A stretch of 64,000 nucleotides of DNA from Paenibacillus sacheonensis (GCF_009909195.1 NZ_JAAAMU010000003.1:372001-436000); one strand, 5' to 3'. Counted from the stretch's first letter, positions 1 through 11,887 are shown. Notes: generated by a model from the sequence alone, not told the origin. Made by a program: numbers and translations.

Positions 1-112
1 CAAGCGCCAAGCGCCAACCGCCAACCGCCAACCGCCAAGCGCCAAGCGCCAAGCGCCAACCACCAACTGCCAAGCGCCAACCGCCATGCGCCAACCACCA
101 ACCACCAACCGC
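1..112. repeat. Heptanucleotide tandem repeat, unit CAASCGC
   Basis: Sixteen consecutive 7-bp units of the form CAAGCGC, CAACCGC or CAACCAC fill the first 112 bases and probably continue past the left edge. The unit length is not a multiple of three and I see no coding frame. It abuts the dispersed element that begins at 113. Confidence 0.85.
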
Positions 113-297
113 CTAACGCTTGTCAGCGTCGCTATTTCTCCAAAAACACCGCTAAATAAACTCTAACGGCTATGAGCGACGTTATTAGGCGTAAATTGGC
201 GGATTTGCAGGGGGGAATACAGGAATAAGCCTCCTGACAATCATTAGCGATAGGAAACGGCCAATTAGAGCCGAATAGCGCTTCGTGCAACCGTTAG
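113..297. repeat. Dispersed 185-bp palindromic element, copy 1
   Basis: The element starts with CTAACGCTTG and ends with CAACCGTTAG. A second CTAACG lies 50 bp in (163) and an inverted copy, CAATCATTAG, at 238. The copy at 8241-8425 has the same length and the same four motif offsets (0, 50, 125, 175). The interior is also similar, for example GTTATTAGGCG and GAGCCGAATAGC occur in both. No open frame is conserved between the copies. It resembles a REP/MITE-type intergenic element. Confidence 0.8.
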
Positions 298-331
298 AAG
301 CGTGCACGATCCGTGGAATGAGATAGCATGG

Positions 332-367
332 AACCAAAACGGGCGCCTTCGGGCGTCCGTTTTGGTT
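332..367 (+). terminator. Strong hairpin, probable terminator
   Basis: A 16-bp stem (AACCAAAACGGGCGCC at 332-347 with 352-367, one G-U pair) closes a TTCG tetraloop. The descending arm carries TTTTGGTT, but there is no long U-run. It probably ends transcription arriving from the left of the window, before the lipoprotein operon. Confidence 0.55.
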
Positions 368-533
368 ATTGCCGCATAAGGAGCGCCTTCCTCCGTTTCG
401 TTTCCGGCTGACCCGTCGAGCGCGTTCCTCCTTTTCGTTTCCGGCTGACCCGGCGAACGTCTTCATATGGATTTCATTTATGTTTGTTAATGTGAGGGCT
501 ATAGACGAAACGGAAAGGTGGATATTCAATCCT

Positions 534-1337
534 ATGGAACGCTCGAGTATAAAATTAATGGCGGCCGCCATGATTATCTCGGTCATGCTTGCCGGCTGCG
601 GAGCGAAGAACGATGCGGCGACTGCCGATAACGGACAAGCCGCGGCGGACAGCGGGCAGCCGGCCCAAACCGGCGGCGGGAATGCTTCGGGTCCCCAGCA
701 GCCTGACCGGACGGCCGATTATTTTGCCAAAGTGGTGAAGGTCGACGGCGACTCCATCGTCGTGCAGAAATCCACGACGTCACCGGCGGATATGCCTTCG
801 TTCGGCGGAGGCGGCCGGCAGGGCGGACAGCGTCCGCAGGGCGGAGAAGGCGGTAATTCCAGCCAAGGAGATGGCCAAAACGCAGCCGGATACGGCGGTC
901 AACGCGGCCAACGAGGCGGCGGAGTGGATGGTCAAGCTCCAGGCGGCTCGGGCGGTCAAGGAGCAGGAGATGGCCAAGCCGCAGGCGGTACGGAAGGTCA
1001 AACGGGAGGCAAGCAAGGCCGTGGACGTTTCGGCGGCGGCGGTGGCGGTTTCATGAATCAAATGGAATTTGCCGCCGATCAGATCGCGGTTCCCGTCAAC
1101 GCGGATACCCAAATCGTCAAGCTCGGCCGCGGCGAGAACGGCATGACGAACGACGCCATGAAGGCTTCCGACCTGAAGGCGGGCGACATTCTTATGGTGT
1201 GGCTCGGTCCGGACAATGCGACCGCGCAGTACATCCGGCTTCAATTTAATCCGGCGAATATGAGCAATGCCGGCAATCGGGGCAATGCAGGCACGGGCAA
1301 CGCGAGCGATACGGGAAAGGCGGGTAACGGACAATGA
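534..1337 (+). CDS. Gly-rich lipoprotein, first gene of a MacAB-like operon
   Basis: The predicted 267-residue protein begins with a lipoprotein signal peptide whose lipobox is LAGC (Cys about residue 23), so it should be anchored on the outer face of the membrane. I chose ATG 534, after an AGGTGG motif, because the reading frame further upstream has no signal-like sequence. The middle is low-complexity Gly/Gln-rich sequence. The ends (residues about 62-80 and 180-245) look like two halves of a small beta-rich domain similar to DUF5666-type proteins. The stop overlaps the adaptor start by 4 bp (ATGA), so the two are translationally coupled. Its function is unknown; the context suggests an accessory of the efflux pump. 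Confidence 0.75.
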   Translation: MERSSIKLMAAAMIISVMLAGCGAKNDAATADNGQAAADSGQPAQTGGGNASGPQQPDRTADYFAKVVKVDGDSIVVQKSTTSPADMPSFGGGGRQGGQRPQGGEGGNSSQGDGQNAAGYGGQRGQRGGGVDGQAPGGSGGQGAGDGQAAGGTEGQTGGKQGRGRFGGGGGGFMNQMEFAADQIAVPVNADTQIVKLGRGENGMTNDAMKASDLKAGDILMVWLGPDNATAQYIRLQFNPANMSNAGNRGNAGTGNASDTGKAGNGQ

Positions 1338-2797
1338 AGAAATGGTGGCTGCTTGGACTCGGCGTGCTAATCGTAGCGGCAGGCGTCTATTATTATATGA
1401 AGCAGGACAAGAAAGTAACGCCTACGGGTCCGGCGGTGCAAACGGCGCGAGTGACGAAAGGGACGATCGAGGTCAGCGTCAGCGGGACGGGAAGTCTGGC
1501 GCCGATCAATAAAGCGACGGTCAAAGCAACGTCGCAGGGGACCGTCGCGAAAGTGAACGTGACGGAAGGAGCCGTCGTGAAGAAAGGCCAAGTCCTGCTG
1601 TCGATCGAGGGCGAGGATAACAGCGATAAGATCAAATCCTCGCAGTTGAACCTGCAGAGCCAGCTGCTGGATTTGCAGGACACGCAGAACAAGATGAAGA
1701 GCGCTCCCGACGAGAGCAGCATCGACAGCATCAAGCTGAGCTTGAAGAAGCTGCAGCTGCAGATCGATCAGACGCGCGCCGATATCGCGGATCTTGAGGC
1801 AGCGGAAACGGGCGAGACCATTACGGCGCCGATCGGCGGCACGATCACGACGCTGAACGTGGCGGAGGGCGATTCGCTGAATCCGTCCGCGGAACTGATG
1901 GACATCGCCGATTACGCCAATCTTCAGATGGTGGTCGGCATCGACGAGCTGGACATTTCGAAGGTCAAGAAGGGTCAAACGTCGACGATCTCCGTCGAGG
2001 CGCTCGCGGATAAGTCTTATACCGGCAAGGTGACCAAGATCGCGGACGAAGGAACGGCCAGCAACGGCGTCGCGTCGTTCGACGTGACGATCGCGCTGGA
2101 TAAAGCCGACGGCTTGAAAAGCGGCATGTCCGCGGAAGCAAGCATCGAGGTAGAGAAGAAAGAAAACACGCTGATGCTGCCGATCGACGCGGTGCAGTCG
2201 CTGGGTAACCGGTATATGGTCCTCGTTCCGGCGGCTGCGGGCGGCACGGGAGCGGCAGGCGCTCAAGGCGCGGCAGGCGGACAAGGCGAAACCGGTTCGC
2301 AGGGCGCATCGGGGGACAAAGGAACGGTAGGCGATAAAGGAACGACCGGCGCGCAAGGCGCGGCAGGCGGCCAAGGCGCAGGACGCGGCCAGGGCAGAGC
2401 GGGCGGATTCACCGGCAGCGGCCAGAGCGGCCAAGGTGGGTTTGCCGGCAGGACCGGCACGCGCGGAGGTGCAGGCGGCGCGAACAGCCGCTTCGGCAAC
2501 GGTACGCCGAAGATTATTACGGTCGGCATTCATAACGAGGATTACATCGAAGTCTTGACCGGACTAGCAGAAGGCGACCAAGTCGTTCTTCCGACCGTTA
2601 TATCGTCTGCTTCTTCGAATCAACAGCAGAAAGGCTTCGCGGCAGGCGGCTTTGGCGGCCTGGGCGGAGGCGCGACCTTCGTCGGCGGCGGAGGCGGAGG
2701 AGGCTTCGGCGGTGGTGGCGGAGGCTTCACCCGGAGCGAAACGCGAGGAGCCGGAGGCGGAGGCGGCACTGGCGGCTCAGGCGGGGGAGCAAGATAA
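1334..2797 (+). CDS. MacA/HlyD-type efflux adaptor with collagen-like insert
   Basis: This 487-residue membrane-fusion adaptor links a MacB-type ABC transporter to the exterior. An N-terminal membrane anchor (about residues 5-22) is followed by a biotinyl-lipoyl-like half-domain, a coiled coil (about 100-155), the second lipoyl half and a beta-barrel domain. Within the C-terminal membrane-proximal domain, after about residue 302, there is an insert of about 85 residues that starts with about 15 uninterrupted Gly-X-Y triplets and continues as Gly-rich sequence. The domain then resumes with PKIITVGIHNEDYIEV. The C-terminal 60 residues are Gly-rich. The stop overlaps the next start by one base (TAATG). 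The family call is firm; the role of the insert is unknown. Confidence 0.88.
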   Translation: MKKWWLLGLGVLIVAAGVYYYMKQDKKVTPTGPAVQTARVTKGTIEVSVSGTGSLAPINKATVKATSQGTVAKVNVTEGAVVKKGQVLLSIEGEDNSDKIKSSQLNLQSQLLDLQDTQNKMKSAPDESSIDSIKLSLKKLQLQIDQTRADIADLEAAETGETITAPIGGTITTLNVAEGDSLNPSAELMDIADYANLQMVVGIDELDISKVKKGQTSTISVEALADKSYTGKVTKIADEGTASNGVASFDVTIALDKADGLKSGMSAEASIEVEKKENTLMLPIDAVQSLGNRYMVLVPAAAGGTGAAGAQGAAGGQGETGSQGASGDKGTVGDKGTTGAQGAAGGQGAGRGQGRAGGFTGSGQSGQGGFAGRTGTRGGAGGANSRFGNGTPKIITVGIHNEDYIEVLTGLAEGDQVVLPTVISSASSNQQQKGFAAGGFGGLGGGATFVGGGGGGGFGGGGGGFTRSETRGAGGGGGTGGSGGGAR

Positions 2798-3528
2798 TGG
2801 AGTCCCTACAAGAACCGCTGATCCGTATCGAAACCTTGTCGAAGCTGTACAAAATGGGCGGAGAGACCGTCCATGCGCTGAACGATATCTCGCTTTGCGT
2901 CGACCACGGCGATTTCATCGCCATCATCGGGCCCTCGGGCTCCGGCAAATCGACGCTCATGAACGTGATCGGATGCCTCGACGCGCCGTCCTCGGGCAAG
3001 TATTGGCTGGACGGCGAGGAAGTGAGCCGGCTCCGCGAGAGCCGGCTGGCGGAGATCCGCAACCGCAAGATCGGGTTTATATTCCAAGGCTTCAACCTGC
3101 TCAACAAGCTGTCGGCGCTCGAGAACGTGGAGCTGCCGCTCATCTATCGCGGCGTCCCGGCCAAGCAGCGCAAGGAGCAGGCGATCGAGGCGCTCGCGAA
3201 GGTCGGCCTCGAGGAGCGCTTGCGCCACAAGCCGAGCGAGCTCTCCGGCGGGCAGCAGCAGCGCGTGGCGATCGCGCGGGCGCTAGCCGGCAATCCGCCT
3301 ATATTGTTGGCGGACGAACCGACCGGCGCGCTCGATACGCGCACCGGCGCGGAGGTCATGCAGCTGATGAAAGATTTGAACGGGCAGGGGCATACCATCG
3401 TACTGATCACGCATGATATCGCCATTTCCCAGCAGGCCAGAAGGGTCGTCCGCATTCAGGACGGCCAAATCAGCGAAGAAGGCGGTGAGAGACGTGAACG
3501 TCAGTCAAGCCTTCAAAATGGCGGCTAA
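2797..3528 (+). CDS. MacB-type ABC transporter ATP-binding protein
   Basis: This 243-residue ATPase subunit of a MacB/LolD-type exporter has all motifs in order: Walker [10 protein letters not shown] (residues 45-53), Q-loop FIFQGFNLL, signature [15 protein letters not shown] and Walker [12 protein letters not shown]. Gram-positive members pump antimicrobial peptides or other amphipathic compounds. It lies between its adaptor and its permease in one operon, starts on a TAATG overlap, and its 3-prime end overlaps the permease start. The substrate cannot be read from the sequence. Confidence 0.93.
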   Translation: MESLQEPLIRIETLSKLYKMGGETVHALNDISLCVDHGDFIAIIGPSGSGKSTLMNVIGCLDAPSSGKYWLDGEEVSRLRESRLAEIRNRKIGFIFQGFNLLNKLSALENVELPLIYRGVPAKQRKEQAIEALAKVGLEERLRHKPSELSGGQQQRVAIARALAGNPPILLADEPTGALDTRTGAEVMQLMKDLNGQGHTIVLITHDIAISQQARRVVRIQDGQISEEGGERRERQSSLQNGG

Positions 3529-4666
3529 GAGCATACTCGCGAACAAAATGCGTTCCCTGCTCACGATGCTCGGCATCATCATCGGCGTCGCGGCGGTCAT
3601 CGCGCTGGTCGGCGTCGGGCAGGGCACGACGAAGCAGGTCACGGACCAGGTCGAGAGTCTCGGCACGAACCTGTTGACCGTGAGCATCACGGGACGCGGC
3701 TCGAAGACGACGCTCGATTACAAGGAAGCGGAAGACATTACGAGCACGGAGGACATCGAGTTCGCCGCGCCGTACAATCAACAGAACGCGACCGTCAAGA
3801 ACGGCAGCGAGAGCACGAGCGTCAGCGTCGTCGGCTCGACGGCCGATTATCTGGACGTCAAAGACTACAGCGTGGCCGAAGGGCGGTTCGTCGCGCAGAT
3901 CGATCTCGATTACTACCAGAAGATCGCCGTGCTGGGCTCCACGACGGCGACGGATCTGTTCGGCACCGAGGATGCCGTCGGCAAGACGTTCCTGATCAAC
4001 GGCGTCCGGTACAAAGTCGTCGGCGTGCTGGCAACGAAGGGCAGCTCGCTGACGGGCTCCAATGACGAGATCGTCATCATACCGATTACGACCTCCGAGC
4101 GGCTCTTTAAGTCCAAAGGCGTAAAGTCGATCAACGTCCAGGTAGCGGATGCCGACAAGATGGACACGGTCATGACGGAGCTCGAGACCGCGCTCAGCAA
4201 GAAATTCCGCGGCGATACGAACAGCTACCGCGTCTTCAACCAGCAGGATCTGCTGGATTCCTTCAGCAGCATCTCGGATACGCTGTCGCTGGCGCTCGGC
4301 GGCGTCGCCGCCATCTCGCTGCTCGTCGGCGGGATCGGCATCATGAACATCATGCTCGTATCCGTCACGGAACGGACGAGGGAGATCGGCATTCGCAAAG
4401 CGATCGGAGCGAAGAAGAAGGACATTCTTACCCAGTTCCTGATCGAAGCGATTGCCCTCAGCGGCTTGGGCGGCGTCCTCGGCGTCGGAATCGGACTCGG
4501 GACGGCGCAGCTGCTGCAGAAGTTTGCCGACATGACCGTCGTGGTGTCCATTCCGATCATGGGTCTCGCTTTCGGCTTCTCGGTCTTCATCGGCGTCGTG
4601 TTCGGCCTCTTCCCGGCGAACAAGGCTTCCAGCCTGCGGCCGATCGAGGCGCTTCGATTCGAGTAA
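3494..4666 (+). CDS. MacB/FtsX-type ABC transporter permease
   Basis: This permease of about 390 residues has the MacB layout. A transmembrane helix near the N-terminus (MRSLLTMLGIIIGVAAVIAL) is followed by an extracellular MacB_PCD domain of about 220 residues and three C-terminal helices of the FtsX domain, including the motif ERTREIGIRKAIGA. GTG 3494 gives the usual N-terminus and overlaps the ATPase gene by 35 bp. ATG 3518 is an alternative start. It is the last gene of the operon and forms the membrane pore for the ATPase and adaptor upstream. Confidence 0.9.
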   Translation: MNVSQAFKMAAKSILANKMRSLLTMLGIIIGVAAVIALVGVGQGTTKQVTDQVESLGTNLLTVSITGRGSKTTLDYKEAEDITSTEDIEFAAPYNQQNATVKNGSESTSVSVVGSTADYLDVKDYSVAEGRFVAQIDLDYYQKIAVLGSTTATDLFGTEDAVGKTFLINGVRYKVVGVLATKGSSLTGSNDEIVIIPITTSERLFKSKGVKSINVQVADADKMDTVMTELETALSKKFRGDTNSYRVFNQQDLLDSFSSISDTLSLALGGVAAISLLVGGIGIMNIMLVSVTERTREIGIRKAIGAKKKDILTQFLIEAIALSGLGGVLGVGIGLGTAQLLQKFADMTVVVSIPIMGLAFGFSVFIGVVFGLFPANKASSLRPIEALRFE

Positions 4667-4732
4667 AGCGCATTGCAGGCAGGCTTCCGAATCGCTGCCT
4701 TCCATCCGACGGATAACCAAACAGATCACTAG

Positions 4733-4764
4733 CAGCCGGAGAGGAGCCGAACTCCATCCGGCTG
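4733..4764 (+). terminator. Possible terminator after the MacAB-like operon
   Basis: CAGCCGGA at 4733-4740 pairs exactly with TCCGGCTG at 4757-4764, and GAGGAG pairs partly with CTCC inside the loop. There is no U-run, so termination is plausible rather than certain. Confidence 0.4.
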
Positions 4765-4852
4765 TTCGGCATGCCGAGCGGCCAGCCGAATGACGAGCCG
4801 AGAGGTACCGCCAATATTAGCTACCTTTTCACCCTTTTTTTATATTTACGCC

Positions 4853-4881
4853 TTGACGGGCCTCGTATACGCTAATGAAAT
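4853..4881 (+). promoter_or_regulatory. Candidate sigma-A promoter for the beta-galactosidase
   Basis: TTGACG at 4853-4858 is followed, after a 17-bp spacer, by TGAAAT at 4876-4881. The -35 box is near consensus and the -10 box is weak. It lies 33 bp upstream of the preferred start. Confidence 0.4.
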
Positions 4882-4883
4882 GA

Positions 4884-8039
<3,156 letters not shown>

Positions 8040-8044
8040 ATAAG

Positions 8045-8110
8045 CAAAGAAGCGCCTCTGTGCGGTCGGTATACGCTAGTCGTATGCCGGCCCGCGGGGG
8101 CGCTTCTTTG
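8045..8110 (+). terminator. Terminator after the beta-galactosidase
   Basis: CAAAGAAGCGCC at 8045-8056 pairs exactly with GGCGCTTCTTTG at 8099-8110. A second inverted repeat built on GGTATAC and GTATGCC lies in the loop. TCTTTT follows the stem. Confidence 0.75.
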
Positions 8111-8240
8111 TCTTTTCGATGAATAGGAGCACGCTATATGGCAGGAAATCCGGCTCGAGCGCCGAGAGAGGTGAGCTTGGTGCACGCCTCTGGGAGAAGT
8201 ATTAAGCTGCCGAGCGTGCGACGTAAATGCCGACGGAATT

Positions 8241-8425
8241 CTAACGATTGCCAGCGAGGCTATTCCAGGAAAAATGCCGCTTCTGAAACGCTAACGATTG
8301 TGACAGGCGTTATTAGGCGAAGAAGGGCTCATTTGCACGGGGAAATCTTACAATAAGCCTTCTGGCAATCGTTAGCCGACTAAAAGGGGCATTTTGAGCC
8401 GAATAGCCTTTCTCACAACCGTTAG
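8241..8425. repeat. Dispersed 185-bp palindromic element, copy 2
   Basis: The second copy of the element at 113-297 carries CTAACGATTG at 8241 and 8291 and the inverted forms CAATCGTTAG at 8366 and CAACCGTTAG at 8416, at the same offsets as copy 1. The 72-codon frame at 8138-8356 runs through it and is not counted as a gene. Confidence 0.8.
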
Positions 8426-8482
8426 CTATTTGGTGTTGTAGTTGAGCGACAGCTGCTGGTGGCTGGGATGGCTAGTTGCAGC

Positions 8483-8712
8483 CCGCATGCGGACGTAGTG
8501 CCGGCGTCTATTGATCGGCGACGAGTTGGGGGTTGAGGTACGAAGGATGGTTAGTTAGTGACCGCATGCGGACGTAGTGCCAGCGTCTATTGATCGGCGA
8601 CGAGTTGGGGGTTGAGGTACGAAGGATGGTTAGTTAGTGACCGCATGCGAACGTAGTGCCAGCGTCTATTGATCGGCGACGAGTTGGGGGTTGAGGTACG
8701 GAGAGATGGTTA
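8483..8712. repeat. 79-bp tandem repeat, nearly three units
   Basis: Units begin with CCGCATGCGGACGTAGTGCC at 8483, 8562 and 8641, a constant 79-bp period with very few differences. The third unit runs directly into a different tandem repeat at 8701, sharing TGAGGTACG and GATGGTTAG at the join. No coding frame persists. Confidence 0.85.
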
Positions 8713-8874
8713 GCCGCAAACCCTGCTGCGAGCGACCTGCCAGGCTGCTTATGCGTTGATGCCTTGGAGAGAGCGGGCTGAGGTACGGAGAGATGGTTAG
8801 CCGCAAACCCTGCTGCGAGCGACCTGCCAGGCTGCTTATGCGTTGATGCCTTGGAGAGAGCGGGCTGAGGTACT
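8701..8874. repeat. 87-bp tandem repeat, two units
   Basis: Two nearly identical 87-bp units start with GAGAGATGGTTAGCCGC at 8701 and 8788. The ends of the units resemble the ends of the 79-bp units just upstream, so the two arrays probably share an origin. Confidence 0.85.
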
Positions 8875-8888
8875 GAGGTACAATGGCT

Positions 8889-8939
8889 GATAAAAGAAGG
8901 GACAAGGCAGAAGCAGCTGCTTCTCCTCGTCCCGTTATC
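8889..8939 (-). terminator. Long hairpin, probable terminator for the adaptor gene at 9068
   Basis: Nested inverted repeats GATAA/TTATC, GGGAC/GTCCC and the 16-bp palindrome AGAAGCAGCTGCTTCT form a long hairpin. On the minus strand it is followed by TTTTATC-type sequence. It lies about 130 bp beyond the stop of the minus-strand adaptor gene. Confidence 0.45.
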
Positions 8940-9067
8940 TGTTCTGTCCCTCTATCTACATCTTACCTATGCGAGCACCATTCTTTGGGCTGATTTTCCC
9001 GTTCGAGCTCTATTCAAGCTCAGTGCCCTCCGGCAGAAGCGCTTGCCGCACCTCGCACATGCCAGCC
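8940..9067. other. Short gap with no recognised feature
   Basis: Between the hairpin and the stop of the minus-strand adaptor gene I see no gene, promoter or repeat. Confidence 0.5.
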
Positions 9068-10114
9068 CTAGTCGATAACGACCTTCTGGCCTTCTTCCAA
9101 GCCTTTCACGATCTCGACTTTATCGCTCGTCTTGAGACCGGTCACGACGTCCACTTCCTTCACGCGGTCGTTCTCCATGACTTCGACGTAATTGCGGCCG
9201 AACATCGTCTTCAGCGCCCCGCGCGGAATGAGGATGACATTATCCCGTTTGTCGATGAACAGCTTGATGTCGGCGTAGGTGCCGATCGGCACGGCCGGGC
9301 TTGGCGGGTTCAAGGCGATGATGAGCGCTTTGGCGTTGCGGCGGTTCACCTCGTCCTTATCGCTCTTCGGCGCGGTGGACGGCGTCTGAATGACGGAGCC
9401 TTCATAGGATTTGTCATCGTCGAGCGTGATCGCGACCTCGGTCCCGTCCTTCACGGTCTTGATCTTCGTCGCATCCGTCGCATCGTAGACGAAATTGACC
9501 TTCGAGGGGTCGGACACGATCGCGATCGCTTGATTCGCTTCGACCGGTTCGCCCGGCTTCAGATCGTTCAAATACGTGACCAGGCCGCTGGAAGGGGCGA
9601 ACAGCAAGGCTTTATTGTAGGCTTCTTGAAGCGAGTCGAGCTGCAGCTGCTGCGCCTCCAGGTCGATTTTGGCCAAACGCACGCCGTCTTCGCCGGCATT
9701 CTGCTGAATGGCATCCTGATACCGCAGCTTCGATTGCTCGACGGTAAGCTTCTGCAGCTTGACCCGTATCGGCAGGTCGCCGGTTTCCAGCTCCGCGATC
9801 GGCGCGCCGGCTTTGATCGTATCGCCTTCGGCGACGTAAAATTTCTTCAGAATCCCGCCCGACTCCGGAAAGGAAACCGAGTTATTGACATCGGATACGG
9901 CCGAGGCCGTCGAGGTCAAGTACAGCTCCATGTTCCCTCGCGTAACGGGAGAGGTCTCATGCTCCTCGGTTTTGCTGGTCAGCTTCGGAGGATCCAGCGG
10001 CTCTTCTTCGTTCGGCAGGACCGAGCAGCCGGTCAGTACCGACAAGGCTAAGCACAAGGCGGCCGCGCGGCGCGGCAGGAAACGGCGTACGACGGATTGG
10101 GTAGGTTGAACCAT
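9068..10114 (-). CDS. Orphan HlyD/MacA-type adaptor lipoprotein
   Basis: This 348-residue protein begins with a lipoprotein signal peptide (lipobox LTGC, Cys about residue 30). It then shows the adaptor layout of lipoyl half-domain, short coiled-coil hairpin (about 110-160), second lipoyl half (SSGLVTYLNDLKPGEPV) and beta-barrel, ending in IVKGLEEGQKVVID. No ATPase or permease is adjacent. It may work with a transporter encoded elsewhere or with the MacAB-like pump at 2797-4666. The ATG has GAAGGGAG about 14 bp upstream, which is far, so the exact start is uncertain. It points away from the transporter genes to its right. Confidence 0.85.
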   Translation of the reverse strand: MVQPTQSVVRRFLPRRAAALCLALSVLTGCSVLPNEEEPLDPPKLTSKTEEHETSPVTRGNMELYLTSTASAVSDVNNSVSFPESGGILKKFYVAEGDTIKAGAPIAELETGDLPIRVKLQKLTVEQSKLRYQDAIQQNAGEDGVRLAKIDLEAQQLQLDSLQEAYNKALLFAPSSGLVTYLNDLKPGEPVEANQAIAIVSDPSKVNFVYDATDATKIKTVKDGTEVAITLDDDKSYEGSVIQTPSTAPKSDKDEVNRRNAKALIIALNPPSPAVPIGTYADIKLFIDKRDNVILIPRGALKTMFGRNYVEVMENDRVKEVDVVTGLKTSDKVEIVKGLEEGQKVVID

Positions 10115-10255
10115 GAGGAGGAGTAAAACTCCCTTCGCTATAAAATGGATGAGTGCTTGTACATACAGGTCGAATAGGAAATTATATACAAAGCATAACT
10201 TTGGCTATTTATGATGTCAACGTTTTCATGACTCATTATTCGTTCCTAAAATTGG

Positions 10256-10300
10256 AAAAAGCGAGAAAGTTTCGCGCATGCGCGCTATGCTTTCCCGCTT
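10256..10300 (-). terminator. Terminator of the LplABC-type operon
   Basis: On the minus strand, AAGCGGGAAAG (10300-10290) pairs with CTTTCTCGC (10269-10261) and is followed by TTTTT (10260-10256). It lies about 50 bp beyond the solute-binding protein stop. Confidence 0.7.
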
Positions 10301-10348
10301 CTAACGATAAGGCTGTTCGGATCGATGACTAGGGTATCGGAATCGCCC

Positions 10349-11887
10349 TTATTTGGACGCTTTCCAAGCATCGATTTGTTTCTGTTCTTCCGCGATCACG
10401 CGGTCTACGCCGGCCGTTTTTAGCTTGGCGACGAATTCGGGGAGCATCTTGTCCGGATCGACCGCGCCGGTATCCAGAAGCGGCACGTATTGCGACGTGA
10501 CGGTGCTCAGCTGCGCGATCTCCGTCTTCACCGGCGTCGGGTCGAAGCTGAAGCCGAGGAGCGGCGACGCTTTTGCCGTTTCGTTGATTTTGATCGTCTC
10601 GTCCCAGATGCCGGGCTCTTGGCCTTTACGGTAGAAGCCGTTGAATTGGTTGCCGAATTCCCAGTCGGTATTCGGATCGTAGCCGCCCTCTTTGATGACG
10701 TCTACCGTGTTTTCGTCGACTTTGGTATAGTGCTTGCCTTCGATGCCGTGCGCCAGGATGTTGAAGAGCTCCTTGTCGCTGAACAGCAGGTCGAGGAACA
10801 TGACGGCACGCTCGGGGTTCTTGGAAGTTTTGCTGACGCCGGTCATCGTCGAAATGATGGAGCTTGTCAGCAGGTAAGGCTCGGACAGCTTCACGTCGAC
10901 GACCTGCTTGCCGCCGAGCGCGCCGGTCATCTCGACTTCGCCGCCCGGTTTGACGTTGCCTTCGGTCACGACGACGGGCTTGCCCGCCTTGCGGTCGCCG
11001 GACGTATCCGAGAGCGTCGCCGCATCCTTGCGGACGTAGCCTTTCTGGAACCAGTCGCGCATCGTCGCCAGATACTCTTTGTACGCCGTCGTCTCGAATT
11101 GATTCAATACTTTCAAAGAGGTATCCTGCAAGCCGACGATGCCCGGAATGCTGCCCGCGATGCTGTCGAACCCGTAGGCAACGTTGAAGCTGCCGAAACG
11201 GCCGCCCTTGTCGTTCTCGAACGGCACGAGGCCGGGCTCATTGGCTTTGACGCTGGCGAGCAGCGGCTCGATGTCGGTGAACTTCTTGACGGATGCGATG
11301 TCGAAGCCGTACTTCGCGGCAACGTCCTTCTGGATGGCGATGCCGTTCGTGCTGGCCCAGATCTGATAGTTCGGTACCGCGTAAATGCTGCCTTTCACCT
11401 TAACGGCGTTCCAGCCGAGATCCGGGATCGTCTTCATGATGTTCGGCGCGTATTTCGGCAGCAGGTCGTCCAGCGCGATGAACGCGCCTTTGTTGACGTT
11501 GGTATAGTAGTTATTCGCCCAGCTGGACGTGAAGGCCAGGTCGTATCGCTCGCCGGAGGCATTCACGAGCTGCATTTTCTGATCGTAATTTCCCCAGTCG
11601 ATCGCTTTGAGGTGAATCGTGGCGTTGATTTTCTCTTTCAGGATCTTGTTCATGGCTTCTTCGACCGAAGCAATGTCGGCTTGCGGCGTGCCGTCGAAAT
11701 ACCACGTCAATTCGACCGGATCCAGCTTGCCTTCGCCTGCGGCAGCCGTTCCGTTCGCATTGGATGGAGAAGCATTGCCGCCGTTGTTGTCGTTCTCGTT
11801 CTTGGAACCGCATCCTGCCAAGACGCTCGTCATCAACAATCCGACCGCTAGCGCGGCGGTAGTCGTTTTCAACGTTTTTTTCTGCAT
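10349..11887 (-). CDS. Sugar ABC transporter solute-binding lipoprotein, LplA-like, with DUF3502-type C-terminus
   Basis: This 512-residue lipoprotein (lipobox VLAGC, Cys about residue 26) captures oligosaccharides outside the cell and delivers them to the two permeases encoded upstream. The final 130 or so residues, starting near LLGFSFDPTPVKTEIAQL, match the DUF3502-type domain common in Paenibacillus LplA-like proteins. GGGAGGG sits about 11 bp before the ATG. It is the third gene of the minus-strand set, separated from the second permease by about 140 bp. The substrate is unknown, and the ATPase is not in the window, which is normal because MsmX-type ATPases are shared. Confidence 0.92.
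   Translation of the reverse strand: MQKKTLKTTTAALAVGLLMTSVLAGCGSKNENDNNGGNASPSNANGTAAAGEGKLDPVELTWYFDGTPQADIASVEEAMNKILKEKINATIHLKAIDWGNYDQKMQLVNASGERYDLAFTSSWANNYYTNVNKGAFIALDDLLPKYAPNIMKTIPDLGWNAVKVKGSIYAVPNYQIWASTNGIAIQKDVAAKYGFDIASVKKFTDIEPLLASVKANEPGLVPFENDKGGRFGSFNVAYGFDSIAGSIPGIVGLQDTSLKVLNQFETTAYKEYLATMRDWFQKGYVRKDAATLSDTSGDRKAGKPVVVTEGNVKPGGEVEMTGALGGKQVVDVKLSEPYLLTSSIISTMTGVSKTSKNPERAVMFLDLLFSDKELFNILAHGIEGKHYTKVDENTVDVIKEGGYDPNTDWEFGNQFNGFYRKGQEPGIWDETIKINETAKASPLLGFSFDPTPVKTEIAQLSTVTSQYVPLLDTGAVDPDKMLPEFVAKLKTAGVDRVIAEEQKQIDAWKASK

Noticed and set aside
1..112. Short regular repeats considered as CRISPR or coding repeat
   Set aside because: The period is 7 bp without spacers and is not a multiple of three.
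1367..2533. Long minus-strand open frame of 388 codons opposite the adaptor gene
   Set aside because: The GC-rich, Gly-rich adaptor sequence keeps the opposite strand open; the translation is Arg/Ala-rich with no family resemblance, while the plus-strand gene is a clear adaptor.
8138..8356. Open frame of 72 codons in the repeat-rich gap
   Set aside because: It overlaps the dispersed element, has no ribosome binding site of note, and the copy of the element at 113-297 does not keep the frame.
8483..8874. Tandem units considered as a CRISPR array
   Set aside because: The units are directly contiguous 79- and 87-bp repeats without unique spacers, and no cas gene is present.
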